Shown: piece after piece, positions 1 through 5,592 of the stretch
How the letters are laid out: every line of letters begins with the position of its first letter
Numbering within the stretch: position 1 is the stretch's first letter
Assembly (NCBI GenBank): GCA_934659475.1
Contig: CAKUHX010000046.1
Span: 1 to 10,747 of the forward strand
DNA length: 10,747 nucleotides
Reading direction: 5' to 3'
Source: an uncultured Oscillospiraceae bacterium
GTDB taxonomy: Bacteria > Bacillota > Clostridia > Oscillospirales > Oscillospiraceae
The notes under the pieces: model-generated
What the model was told of the DNA's origin: nothing
Databases searched by the model: none
Seen by the model: the letters and a program-made list of their open reading frames with translations, nothing else
Made by a program: the position numbers and the translations under genes

Positions 1-10
1 TTCCCTCGCT

Positions 11-20
11 CAAGCGCTTG
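11..20. promoter_or_regulatory. Palindromic candidate operator at the expected transcription start
   Basis: CAAGCGCTTG is a perfect 10-bp palindrome with a central CG. It lies four bases beyond the -10 box at 24-29, so it would cover the transcription start. LacI/GalR-family operators commonly have a central CG flanked by AA and TT half-sites, so a LacI-family repressor site is a reasonable inference. The flanking bases are not symmetric, so the site is short, and no regulator gene is visible in this window. Confidence 0.45.
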
Positions 21-23
21 CTT

Positions 24-52
24 ATATTAGCAGAACCACCCCGCGTTGTCAA
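24..52 (-). promoter_or_regulatory. Vegetative (sigma-A-type) promoter reading left out of the window
   Basis: On the minus strand a perfect -35 TTGACA (47-52) is followed after exactly 17 bases by -10 TAATAT (24-29). The match to the housekeeping consensus is near perfect. It lies downstream of the gerAB stop and points to a gene beyond the left edge, so it does not serve the germination operon. A run of A-rich sequence (minus strand, about 53-80) sits just upstream and could act as an UP element. Confidence 0.8.
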
Positions 53-126
53 CTCTTTTTTTCGGCTTTTTCCGCTTTTTTACGCCCTTTTCGGCGGGCA
101 CAATATCTTCCGTTTTTCCTTCACAT

Positions 127-1209
127 TCAAACACAAGATGTGCTCTGCCCCGGCGTTTTTCCTCTTCGCCTGTCAAAAATCAGGGTCAGCAGGCCGGGCA
201 GCGCCGACAGGATCAGGGTCACGGGCCACAGTCTGACCCCCCGCGCCCCCTCCGCCGCAGCAAGCGGCGGGGCCAGCACAGCCGCTGCCGCGGCCGCCCC
301 CATCCGGGCGGAGGCCGAGCTGATCCGGGGCGGACGCCCCCCCAGCTCCCCCGCGGCCGCGATCAGCAGGGCCGTCAGGGCCAGATCCGCCCCCGTCCAC
401 AGGGTATGGATCACGCTCTCCACCCGCTGAAAGGCCCCCTCTACCCCCACGCTCTGGGCCAGCGTGAAGAAGGGACTGCCCAGCCGTCCGGCCAGAACGG
501 GGCCCAGACAGCCCAGCACGATCCCCTGCCCCGCCGTCAGCAGCAGGCAGCCGGACACCGTCCACCAGAGGAAGGTCTGTCCCTCCCGCTCCCGGTCCGT
601 CTGTTCCAGCAGAAGGGCGGCATACAGCGCGGGCGCCATGGCCCCCGCGGCCGGAAGGGCCGCTTTCGCCGCGGCCAGCACCTCCGTCCCCCGGACGGGG
701 AACAGCAGCGTCCACCGCAGGCGGGGCAGCGAGAGGAGCAGCACGGCTCCCGCGGCCGCCAGCAGCCCCGCCAGCAGCCCCTGTCCCATGCGCCCCAGGG
801 CCGCGGGCCTGCCCCGGGCGACCCAAAGGGACACCGCTGTGAGCCCGGCCAGAAAAAACCAGAAGGAGCCGTCCCTGCTTCCGGTCATGCTCAGCCGCAG
901 GGCGCAGCGGCCCAGACGCTGCGCCGCCAAAACGGCGGCCCATACCATATATAAAATGCGCACGGCGCCCCCCGCCAGAGGGCCCAGGCGGCTGTTCAGG
1001 CCCTGGGCCAGTCCCCCGTCCCCCGCCGCCGCGCCCAGCAGCCAGCCCAAGGCCAGCAGCAGCGGCAGGACGAACAGGCCGGTCAGCCATGCCCCGTGTC
1101 CCCCCTCCGGCAGGGCCGCCGCGGGCAGCACCTCCGCCGCCGGCGCCATGGCCCCGGCCCAGGCCAGAGCCATCAGCTGGGTCATGGATAGTTTTCTCTC
1201 CCGCTCCAT
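127..1209 (-). CDS. gerAB: Spore germination permease, GerAB type (Spore_permease, APC superfamily)
   Basis: This is the integral-membrane B subunit of a germinant receptor in the inner spore membrane; in this family it takes part in germinant binding. The 360-residue product is close to the usual family length (about 365) and is almost entirely hydrophobic, with roughly ten membrane segments. The segment near residues 255-285 (EGAFQRVESV, then LWTGADLALT) resembles the conserved GerAB R-x-E-S motif region. The reading frame stays open upstream to 1383, but the ATG at 1209 has a strong AGGAGGAAC ribosome binding site that overlaps the gerAC stop, so this start was chosen. It is the last gene of the operon, 8 bases after gerAC. 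No convincing terminator follows its stop. The TM count is by eye. Confidence 0.88.
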   Translation of the reverse strand: MERERKLSMTQLMALAWAGAMAPAAEVLPAAALPEGGHGAWLTGLFVLPLLLALGWLLGAAAGDGGLAQGLNSRLGPLAGGAVRILYMVWAAVLAAQRLGRCALRLSMTGSRDGSFWFFLAGLTAVSLWVARGRPAALGRMGQGLLAGLLAAAGAVLLLSLPRLRWTLLFPVRGTEVLAAAKAALPAAGAMAPALYAALLLEQTDREREGQTFLWWTVSGCLLLTAGQGIVLGCLGPVLAGRLGSPFFTLAQSVGVEGAFQRVESVIHTLWTGADLALTALLIAAAGELGGRPPRISSASARMGAAAAAAVLAPPLAAAEGARGVRLWPVTLILSALPGLLTLIFDRRRGKTPGQSTSCV

Positions 1210-1217
1210 CGTTCCTC

Positions 1218-2270
1218 CTACTCTCCCCGGGTCACTTCCGCCCGCACCTCCGCCGTCAGCTCCCACGTCCCGAATCTCTCCCGGTCGGCCCGGGCCATAG
1301 GGCGCAGGGCGGCCAGCCGCCGTGTCAGGGACAGGCAGTCGGCGTTGCGGCTCTGCAGGCTGTCCAGCGCCGCCCGGATACACCCTTCGCTGCGGGTCGC
1401 CAGTTCCCGCTCCAGCCCTTCCAGCTCCTCTTTTTCCGGGGCCGCAGCCCCCTCCTCCAGCCGGGCAGTCAGGCGGCAGGTCAGCCCCGCCCCGGTGACT
1501 CGGCCGCCGTCCGCCTCCGGCGTCCAGCGCAGGCGGACCTCCGTGACCTCCACGGCGCGGCCCCCGGACAGCTCCACCGTCCCGGTGCCCCGTCCCTCCA
1601 GCAGCTTCAGCCCCCGGGCGGCATCCCCCTCCAGCCAGCCGACCAGTCCCCCGGGGACCAGCACGCCGCAGCCCCGCTCCAAAAGCAGGCCGCTCTCATC
1701 CAGCGCCAGCGCGGGGACGCAGGCGCAGCCGTTTTCTAAGAGGTCAGTCAGGGTCTCCCCCACCGCCCGGGGCAGGGCGCCGCGGCCCAGCTGGCCGTCC
1801 TCGGCCAGAGTGGACAGGCGCAGGGCCGCCCCCTCCTGTCCGCCAGAGCTCACCGCCGCCCCGGCCGGCCCCCGGACCAGCCACAGCTGGGCCCCAAGGC
1901 CCAGCTCGCCGTCCCGGACGAAGCGCTCCAGCACCGGCAGGGTGCCCCCCTCCGCAAGGGGCTCCCCCAGCAGCAGCTGGTCCACATAGCCGAAAAACAA
2001 CTCCTGCTCCGACAGGCCCTCCATGGCCGCCAGTGCTCCGCTGAGGGTCGCGCCCCGGGCGGAGAGCACCATGGGCTCCAGCGTCTCTTCCCCCTGCAGG
2101 CCCCGGGCCCGCCGCCCGGTGGAGGCGGTGACCACATAGTCCTCCCCCTCCAGGTCCACGCCCAGGGTGCGCAGCAGAGCCATGTCCCCCATCTCCCGGC
2201 CCCGGGGCAGGCCGCCCCACACCGCCGCGGCCAGCAGCAGGACGGCCAGCAGGACCCCCCGCCGCCTCAC
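1218..2270 (-). CDS. gerAC: Spore germination protein, GerAC type (Ger(x)C family), lacking the lipobox cysteine
   Basis: GerAC proteins are normally lipoproteins on the outer face of the inner spore membrane and form the C subunit of germinant receptors. The 350-residue product starts with MRRR and a hydrophobic stretch (residues 5-18), then GREMGDMALLRTLGVD (about 24-39), which matches the family's REI-x-DLA...GID block. GTG at 2270 is chosen because it overlaps the gerAA stop as GTGA and has GGAGG 8 bases upstream; a longer frame to 2507 would lie inside gerAA. Aligned on the RE-x-x-D-x-A block, the position of the lipid-modified Cys is a Leu, and the first Cys is far downstream (about 170), so the protein is probably held by an uncleaved helix or secreted. 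The body is typical of this divergent family, with a charged helical C-terminal domain. The family call rests on motif, length and context. Confidence 0.8.
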   Translation of the reverse strand: MRRRGVLLAVLLLAAAVWGGLPRGREMGDMALLRTLGVDLEGEDYVVTASTGRRARGLQGEETLEPMVLSARGATLSGALAAMEGLSEQELFFGYVDQLLLGEPLAEGGTLPVLERFVRDGELGLGAQLWLVRGPAGAAVSSGGQEGAALRLSTLAEDGQLGRGALPRAVGETLTDLLENGCACVPALALDESGLLLERGCGVLVPGGLVGWLEGDAARGLKLLEGRGTGTVELSGGRAVEVTEVRLRWTPEADGGRVTGAGLTCRLTARLEEGAAAPEKEELEGLERELATRSEGCIRAALDSLQSRNADCLSLTRRLAALRPMARADRERFGTWELTAEVRAEVTRGE

Positions 2271-3784
2271 CGTTGGTTCCTCCGGTTGCGGCTGTACAGG
2301 GCGCCGTCCCGCCACTTCATCTCCCCCAGAGGCGGGCGCACCACCGTGGGGTGGCCCGTCCGCCGTCCGCCGCCGGAGGTGAAGGGGGCCAGATAGGGCA
2401 CGCCGAAGGTCTCCAGCCCCGCCAGATGATACAGCAGCAGGGCGCAGCCCAGCCCCAGGCCGAACAGTCCCCCCAAGCTGGCCAGCACCGCCAGCAGGAA
2501 GCGCCACAGGCGCAGGGCCCCAGCGAAGTCCTGGCTGGGCATGGTGTATCCCGCCACGCCCGCGATGGCCACGGCGATCAGCACCGCGGGGGACACGATC
2601 CGGGCATCCACCGCCGCGTTGCCCACCACCAGGCCGCCCAGGATGGACACCGTGGCCCCGATGGGGGCGGGCAGGCGCAGCCCCGCCTCCTGCAGCACCT
2701 CGAAGGCGAACAGAAGGATCAGCACCTCAAACATGGTGGAGAAGGGCACCTCCTGCTTGGCGGAGACGATGGACAGGGCCAGCTTTACAGGGATGGCCTC
2801 GGGGTGATAGGTGACCAGGGCGATATACAGCCCGGGCACCAGCAGGGTCACTCCCGCGCACAGGTAGCGCACCAGACTGAGCATAGAGGCCAGCAGCCAG
2901 TGATAGGCCCGGTCCTGCCCGGTCTTGAAAAACTGGTCCACGGTGCCCGGCAGCAGATAGCCCAGGGCCAGCCCGTCGCACAGCAGACCCACCCGGCCCT
3001 CCAGCAGGCCCTGACAGAAGCGGTCGGGCCGCTGGGTGTAGGACATGAGGGGGAAGGGGGTGTCCACCCGGTCGGTGACGTACTCCTCGATGTTCCCCGC
3101 CGCCTCCACGCCGTCGATGTCGATGTCGTCCAGCCGCGCCCGGATGCGGGCCACGGTGTCCGGGTCGGCGATGCCGTCAAGCCACAGCACGTCCACCGGC
3201 GTCAGGGACTGCCGCCCCACGATGCGCTCCCCGATCTTCAGCTCCGGGGCGCGCAGGCGGCGGCGCACCAGAGAGGTGTTGGTGCGCACGCTCTCTACAA
3301 AGGAGTCCCGGGCCCCCTTCAGGGGCGGCTCGTTCTCCGGTTCGCCCACGGAGCGCTTCTCCTCCGTGGCCACGGGCACCACCACCGCCGTCTCCGGCCG
3401 CTCCGGCAGGAACAGGGCGCAGGCCCCGTCGATCAGGGCCAGGGCCACCTTGTCCATCTCCCCCTCCGCCGTGGCCTGCTGGGCGTACAGCGCCCCCCGG
3501 GTCAGCAGGGCCAGCAGCTCCGCCGGCTCCGCCCGGGCCAGCTGCCCGTCCTGGGCCAGAGGGCGGAACACATAGTCGTTGATCCGCTCCGTCTTGGCCA
3601 TCCCCGCCAGCCAATATACGGTGACCTGCCGCTCCGGCGATCCCGCCAGCCGTACCTGACGCTTTTGAAGATCGGCGCAGCCGTCAAAGACCTGCTCCAG
3701 GCCCTCCGGCGACAGGGGCAGGGGGAGCCGCGGCTCCCTTCTGGGGTGGGGGCGCTCCGCCCCCCGGGTCGTCTCCTGCTTCAT
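2267..3784 (-). CDS. gerAA: Spore germination protein, GerAA type (GerA/SpoVAF family)
   Basis: This is the A subunit of a Ger-type germinant receptor, which acts with the B and C subunits in the inner spore membrane to sense nutrients and trigger germination. The 505-residue product has a hydrophilic N-terminal half and a membrane C-terminal half, as usual for the family. Family signatures are visible: SFVESVRTNTSLVRRRLR (about 161-178), GIADP near 205, DIDIDG near 222, TQRPDR near 250, EGRVGLLCDG near 262, and FGVPYLAP near 460. Membrane segments lie about 297-325, 347-361, 374-392, 397-414 and 429-454. ATG 3784 is chosen over upstream starts because of its AAAGGAGG site 7 bases away. The N-terminus has a poorly conserved charged extension. 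It is the first gene of the A-C-B operon and ends in a GTGA overlap with gerAC. Confidence 0.95.
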   Translation of the reverse strand: MKQETTRGAERPHPRREPRLPLPLSPEGLEQVFDGCADLQKRQVRLAGSPERQVTVYWLAGMAKTERINDYVFRPLAQDGQLARAEPAELLALLTRGALYAQQATAEGEMDKVALALIDGACALFLPERPETAVVVPVATEEKRSVGEPENEPPLKGARDSFVESVRTNTSLVRRRLRAPELKIGERIVGRQSLTPVDVLWLDGIADPDTVARIRARLDDIDIDGVEAAGNIEEYVTDRVDTPFPLMSYTQRPDRFCQGLLEGRVGLLCDGLALGYLLPGTVDQFFKTGQDRAYHWLLASMLSLVRYLCAGVTLLVPGLYIALVTYHPEAIPVKLALSIVSAKQEVPFSTMFEVLILLFAFEVLQEAGLRLPAPIGATVSILGGLVVGNAAVDARIVSPAVLIAVAIAGVAGYTMPSQDFAGALRLWRFLLAVLASLGGLFGLGLGCALLLYHLAGLETFGVPYLAPFTSGGGRRTGHPTVVRPPLGEMKWRDGALYSRNRRNQR

Positions 3785-3805
3785 GCTCCGCCCTCCTTTC
3801 CGACA

Positions 3806-3835
3806 CAGTATCTGCCGGGGGAGGAAAAAATATGC
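3806..3835 (-). promoter_or_regulatory. Candidate forespore (sigma-G-like) promoter of the ger operon
   Basis: On the minus strand GCATA (3831-3835) is separated by 18 bases from GATACTG (3806-3812). This agrees with the B. subtilis sigma-G pattern (-35 GHATR, 18-base spacer, -10 CATWMTA) at all five -35 positions and five of seven -10 positions. The predicted start is about 15 bases before the gerAA ATG, leaving just enough room for its ribosome binding site. Forespore sigma-G control is expected for germinant receptors. No sigma-A-like promoter is obvious here. Confidence 0.5.
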
Positions 3836-3845
3836 AGGGAGATCC

Positions 3846-3905
3846 AAAGATGGGACCCCCCCGGCGCTTCGCGCCACCCCCCTTTCACAAGGGGGGCTTT
3901 GCGGG
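3846..3905. repeat. Double-hairpin intergenic repeat
   Basis: Two adjacent perfect hairpins: GGCGC/GCGCC (3863-3867 and 3871-3875, loop TTC) and CCCCCCTT/AAGGGGGG (3877-3884 and 3889-3896, loop TCAC), followed by CTTT. I recognise this style of unit (C-rich lead-in, small TTC-loop hairpin, CCC...CACA...GGG hairpin) as a common dispersed element between genes in gut Clostridia. That is from general familiarity, not a search. It lies upstream of the sigma-G-like promoter and has no coding potential. Confidence 0.55.
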
Positions 3906-3936
3906 CTGATAATATCCGCCAGATATGGGGGTCATA

Positions 3937-4075
3937 GGGGGCAAAGCCCCAGGGACCCATTTGAAGCCCAGCGTCAGCGGGTTCAAATGGGAGAGGACGA
4001 GCAAAGGAGCGAAGCGAGGGATGCCCATGCCTGGGCGTCCCGAGTGGAGTGTACTTTGCGAGGACGAGGTGGGTG
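3937..4075. repeat. Composite hairpin-rich intergenic element
   Basis: The stretch contains a GGGGC-AAA-GCCCC hairpin (3938-3950), a long inverted repeat CCCATTTGAA/TTCAAATGGG (3956-3965 and 3982-3991) that extends inward by CCC/GGG after one bulged base, and an 8-bp stem with one wobble pair (4020-4027 and 4032-4039). The remainder is purine-rich (about 3990-4020). Short open frames cross it on both strands, but none has a ribosome binding site or a recognisable product. The GGGGGCAAAGCCCC module recurs at 10681-10695, supporting a dispersed element. Confidence 0.5.
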
Positions 4076-4094
4076 GGAGGGTATTTGATCCCGC

Positions 4095-4169
4095 GGGCCG
4101 CCACATGGGGCGGCCCCTACGGGTATTGCGAACGTTACGCACTGTAGGGGCGGATGTCCTCATCCGCCC
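4095..4169. repeat. Pair of CCCCTAC/GTAGGGG-flanked hairpin repeats
   Basis: The first unit is a perfect 8-bp stem GGGCCGCC/GGCGGCCC (4095-4102 and 4109-4116, loop ACATGG) followed by CTAC. The second starts TGTA and has a perfect 9-bp stem GGGCGGATG/CATCCGCCC (4148-4156 and 4161-4169, loop TCCT). The two face opposite ways: the first ends in CCCCTAC and the second begins GTAGGGG. The same stem recurs in reverse orientation at 6166-6187, and TGTAGGGGCGG recurs at the right edge (10737-10747), so this is a multi-copy family. Confidence 0.7.
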
Positions 4170-4235
4170 GACGTTTGGCAGCGCGCCGGGTCGCCGCGCC
4201 CTACGAGATCCGCAGAAGCGCCCCCAAAACACGAA

Positions 4236-4262
4236 AAAGCCCGGCGCTGTGCGCCGGGCTTT
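4236..4262 (-). terminator. Rho-independent terminator, minus strand (possibly bidirectional)
   Basis: A 12-bp stem AAAGCCCGGCGC/GCGCCGGGCTTT (4236-4247 and 4251-4262) has a TGT loop. Read on the minus strand it runs into TTTTTCGTGTTTT, a good U-tract. It could stop transcripts coming from tadA, about 300 bases to the right, before they reach the ger operon. In the plus direction the U-tract is short (TTTCCC). Confidence 0.65.
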
Positions 4263-4282
4263 CCCGCAAAAAGAGGGTCAAA

Positions 4283-4444
4283 ATGAAAAAGCAGTCTTTG
4301 CTCTTGCGAAGCTTACTATATCCCCATTTTATTAAGAAGTCTCCCCCAGAGTGTTACAAATACATTAAATCCTTCCCCGGGGCAGATCCCGGTCCCTCCG
4401 GAAATGGCGAACGACCGGCATTTCTGCCGGTCGCCCTGTTTTAG
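4283..4444 (+). CDS. Possible 53-residue small protein (copy A of a duplicated element)
   Basis: An open frame starts at ATG 4283 with a weak GAGGG ribosome binding site 5-6 bases upstream and ends at TAG 4442-4444. The first 30 residues are basic and hydrophobic (LRSLLYPHFIKK, then CYKYIKS), with no homologue I recognise. The same peptide pattern appears at 4478-4546 with 16 of 23 residues identical, and all six base differences within the conserved codons are at third positions, which is what selection on a peptide would give. Against this, the last 15 residues are encoded by a palindrome (4412-4433) that looks like RNA or DNA structure, copy B has no in-frame start codon, and it lies opposite to both neighbours. 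It could equally be a non-coding element. Confidence 0.3.
   Translation: MKKQSLLLRSLLYPHFIKKSPPECYKYIKSFPGADPGPSGNGERPAFLPVALF
4412..4433 (+). terminator. Hairpin, possible weak terminator
   Basis: A perfect 9-bp stem CGACCGGCA/TGCCGGTCG (4412-4420 and 4425-4433) has a TTTC loop and is followed on the plus strand by CCCTGTTTT, a late, partial U-tract. It separates the two copies of the duplicated element and lies inside the 3' end of the possible small frame. On the minus strand there is no U-tract. Confidence 0.4.
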
Positions 4445-4570
4445 AATTGGAGGATAGAATGAAAAGATGCTCTTGCCTTGCGAGTATTACTTTACCCAGA
4501 CTTTATTAAAAAAGTCACCCGCAAATGTTACAAAAGAATTAAATCTTGCGCGCAGCCCTGTTTTGCCCCG

Positions 4571-5014
4571 TCAGCGCAGCTGCTGAAAGAACTCCTGCAG
4601 GGCCCGGGTACACTCCCCCTCCAGGGGGCCGCGGTACAGGCGGGGGCGGTGGTTGAACCGCTCCTCAAACAAATTCAGCACCGAGCCGCAGCAGCCCGCC
4701 TTGTCGTCCCGGGCCCCGTAGTGCACCCGGTCGATGCGGGCGTTGATGATCCCCCCGGCGCACATGGGGCAGGGCTCCAGGGTCACATACAGGGTGCAGC
4801 CGTGCAGCCGCCAGCTGCCCAGCCGGGCACAGGCGTCCCGGATGGCCTCCAGCTCCGCGTGGGCGGTGGCGTCGCCTCTCTCCTCCCGGCGGTTGCGGCC
4901 CCGGCCCACGATCTGTCCATCCTTCACGATCACACAGCCCACGGGCACATCGCCCTCCGCTCCCGCCTGGGCCGCCAGCTCCAGCGCCCGGCGCATATAC
5001 TCCTGGTGGTCCAT
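4571..5014 (-). CDS. tadA: tRNA-specific adenosine-34 deaminase TadA
   Basis: TadA converts adenosine 34 to inosine in the anticodon of tRNA-Arg(ACG), an essential decoding modification, using a zinc-activated water. The 147-residue product carries the deaminase signature: HAE at 52-54 (zinc ligand His52, proton-shuttle Glu54) and PCPMC at 81-85 (zinc ligands Cys82 and Cys85), with MCAGGII following. The GSVLNLFEERFNHRP segment is typical of TadA rather than cytidine or guanine deaminases. The frame is open to 5074, but the promoter at 5046-5074 leaves no leader for that start; ATG 5014 gives the standard MDHQEYMRRAL opening with a GGAAGGGGG site upstream. ATG 5032 is a less likely alternative. 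It is slightly shorter than B. subtilis TadA (161) but complete. It is separated from the XRE gene upstream by a terminator, so it is probably transcribed alone. Confidence 0.95.
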   Translation of the reverse strand: MDHQEYMRRALELAAQAGAEGDVPVGCVIVKDGQIVGRGRNRREERGDATAHAELEAIRDACARLGSWRLHGCTLYVTLEPCPMCAGGIINARIDRVHYGARDDKAGCCGSVLNLFEERFNHRPRLYRGPLEGECTRALQEFFQQLR

Positions 5015-5045
5015 CGGGCCGCCCCCTTCCATGTCGTTCCCCCAC

Positions 5046-5074
5046 AGTGTAACCGATTTTTCCCCCGCAGGCAA
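5046..5074 (-). promoter_or_regulatory. tadA promoter (sigma-A type)
   Basis: On the minus strand -35 TTGCCT (5069-5074) and -10 TACACT (5046-5051) are separated by exactly 17 bases, each matching 4 of 6 consensus bases. The predicted start is near 5040, which gives a leader of about 25 bases to ATG 5014. It begins directly after the terminator of the upstream XRE gene. Confidence 0.6.
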
Positions 5075-5077
5075 GAA

Positions 5078-5108
5078 AAACAGGGGGCAGCGGCGCTGTC
5101 CCCTGTTT
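5078..5108 (-). terminator. Rho-independent terminator of the first XRE gene
   Basis: A 13-bp stem (5078-5090 with 5096-5108, one G-T wobble, loop CGGCG) is built from AAACAGGGG and CCCCTGTTT. On the minus strand it runs into TTTTTCTTGCC. It starts 7 bases after the XRE stop codon and ends where the tadA promoter begins. Confidence 0.85.
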
Positions 5109-5114
5109 ATGTAC

Positions 5115-5450
5115 TCATTCCCGGCGGCTGTTCTGATCCGCCATCAGCCGCACGGTGTGCTGCAGGATCTCCCTCTGCTCCCGGGACAGGGTGCGGTAGC
5201 GCTCCACCAGCCCCTGCTCCTCCCGATTGACATCCGGCGGCCGGTCCGCCCGGTCGGTCAGGCCGAGGAGATAGTCGGTGCTCACCTGAAAATACTGGGC
5301 GATCTCCATCAGCACGCGGCAGGGCATCTCATTTTTCTCCGTCAGGTAGTTGCTCAGCTTTGCGGGAGAGATCCCAACGGCCTGGGCCAGTTTTTTCTGC
5401 GTCACGTCGTTGTCAGTCACCAAAATTTTTACTCTGGCCCCAGGGCCCAT
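5115..5450 (-). CDS. XRE-family (Cro/CI-type HTH) transcriptional regulator, paralogue 1
   Basis: This is a cytoplasmic DNA-binding protein of 111 residues. The helix-turn-helix occupies about residues 16-64: TQKKLAQAVGISPAKLSNYL carries the HTH core, and STDYLLGLTD ends the domain as in many Firmicute XRE proteins. The C-terminal 45 residues (LSREQREI, then RLMADQN) form a charged helix likely used for dimerisation; there is no effector or peptidase domain. A GTG at 5459 is in frame, but ATG 5450 is preferred: GAGGTGAT is correctly placed for it, and from this start the protein aligns without gaps with its neighbour (both begin MG). The two share about 39 of 111 residues, indicating an old tandem duplication. 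It has its own terminator (5078-5108) and AT-rich upstream DNA. The regulated genes are unknown. Confidence 0.9.
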   Translation of the reverse strand: MGPGARVKILVTDNDVTQKKLAQAVGISPAKLSNYLTEKNEMPCRVLMEIAQYFQVSTDYLLGLTDRADRPPDVNREEQGLVERYRTLSREQREILQHTVRLMADQNSRRE

Positions 5451-5539
5451 GATGATCACCTCAGGGGTCAGTATCTCAATTCTGCCTTAATTTTCCGTTA
5501 AAATCAAAAAATCAATAATTTTTATTTTCTTTCCCCATA

Positions 5540-5564
5540 ATTCGACCTTTTTCTGATGTCGAAT
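5540..5564. promoter_or_regulatory. Inverted repeat with a Spo0A-box-like half site
   Basis: ATTCGAC (5540-5546) and GTCGAAT (5558-5564) form a perfect 7-bp inverted repeat with an 11-base spacer, between the two XRE genes. TGTCGAA (5557-5563) is an exact match to the Spo0A box consensus TGNCGAA, and the other arm read on the minus strand is GGTCGAA, one mismatch away. It could bind Spo0A or one of the neighbouring XRE proteins as a dimer. A further TCGACA (6015-6020) lies upstream of the second XRE gene. Confidence 0.45.
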
Positions 5565-5592
5565 CCTGTATTATCGGCAGTGGAGACAGATC

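Larger units (their letters stand above)
4282..4546. repeat. Imperfect direct duplication, about 90-base units spaced 174 bases
   Basis: Copy A (about 4282-4372) and copy B (about 4458-4546) align without gaps over 69 bases (4304-4372 with 4478-4546) at 47/69 identity. They share a further AATGAAAA lead-in, with a 2-base length difference between lead-in and core. Well-kept blocks are TTGCGA, TTTATTAA, TGTTACAAA and ATTAAATC. On the minus strand both copies also keep GTAACA, 17 bases, TAATAA, so they can be read as duplicated weak promoters pointing towards gerAA. Copy B has a strong GGAGG site (4449-4453) before ATG 4459, but that frame ends after 16 codons and is not the frame of the conserved peptide. 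Confidence 0.7.

Noticed and set aside
53..126. Terminator of the ger operon
   Set aside because: The only stem (GCCC/GGGC around 82-98) is short, and on the minus strand it is followed by A-rich, not U-rich, sequence.
46..954. Long plus-strand open frame opposite gerAB
   Set aside because: It is the antisense shadow of a GC-rich membrane protein gene; its translation is Q/R/P/G-rich low complexity, with no ribosome binding site.
2273..3937. 554-codon plus-strand open frame opposite gerAA
   Set aside because: The minus-strand frame is a clear GerAA with family motifs; the plus-strand translation is H/Q/G-rich and without domains.
3846..4170. CRISPR array
   Set aside because: The hairpins differ from each other and are irregularly spaced, with no constant repeat-spacer pattern and no cas genes.
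3781..4335. Overlapping open frames of about 100-136 codons on both strands between gerAA and tadA
   Set aside because: They run through hairpin repeats, have no ribosome binding sites or recognisable domains, and frames on both strands are equally open.
5015..5074. Longer tadA start at 5074
   Set aside because: It would place the start codon on the -35 box of the best promoter and adds residues not found at TadA N-termini.
4478..5230. 250-codon plus-strand open frame starting in copy B of the duplication
   Set aside because: Only its first 23 codons show the repeated peptide; the rest is antisense to tadA. The TTG start has no ribosome binding site.
5451..5459. GTG start at 5459 for the first XRE gene
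   Set aside because: It overlaps the GAGGTGAT that serves ATG 5450, and gap-free alignment with the paralogue begins at ATG 5450.
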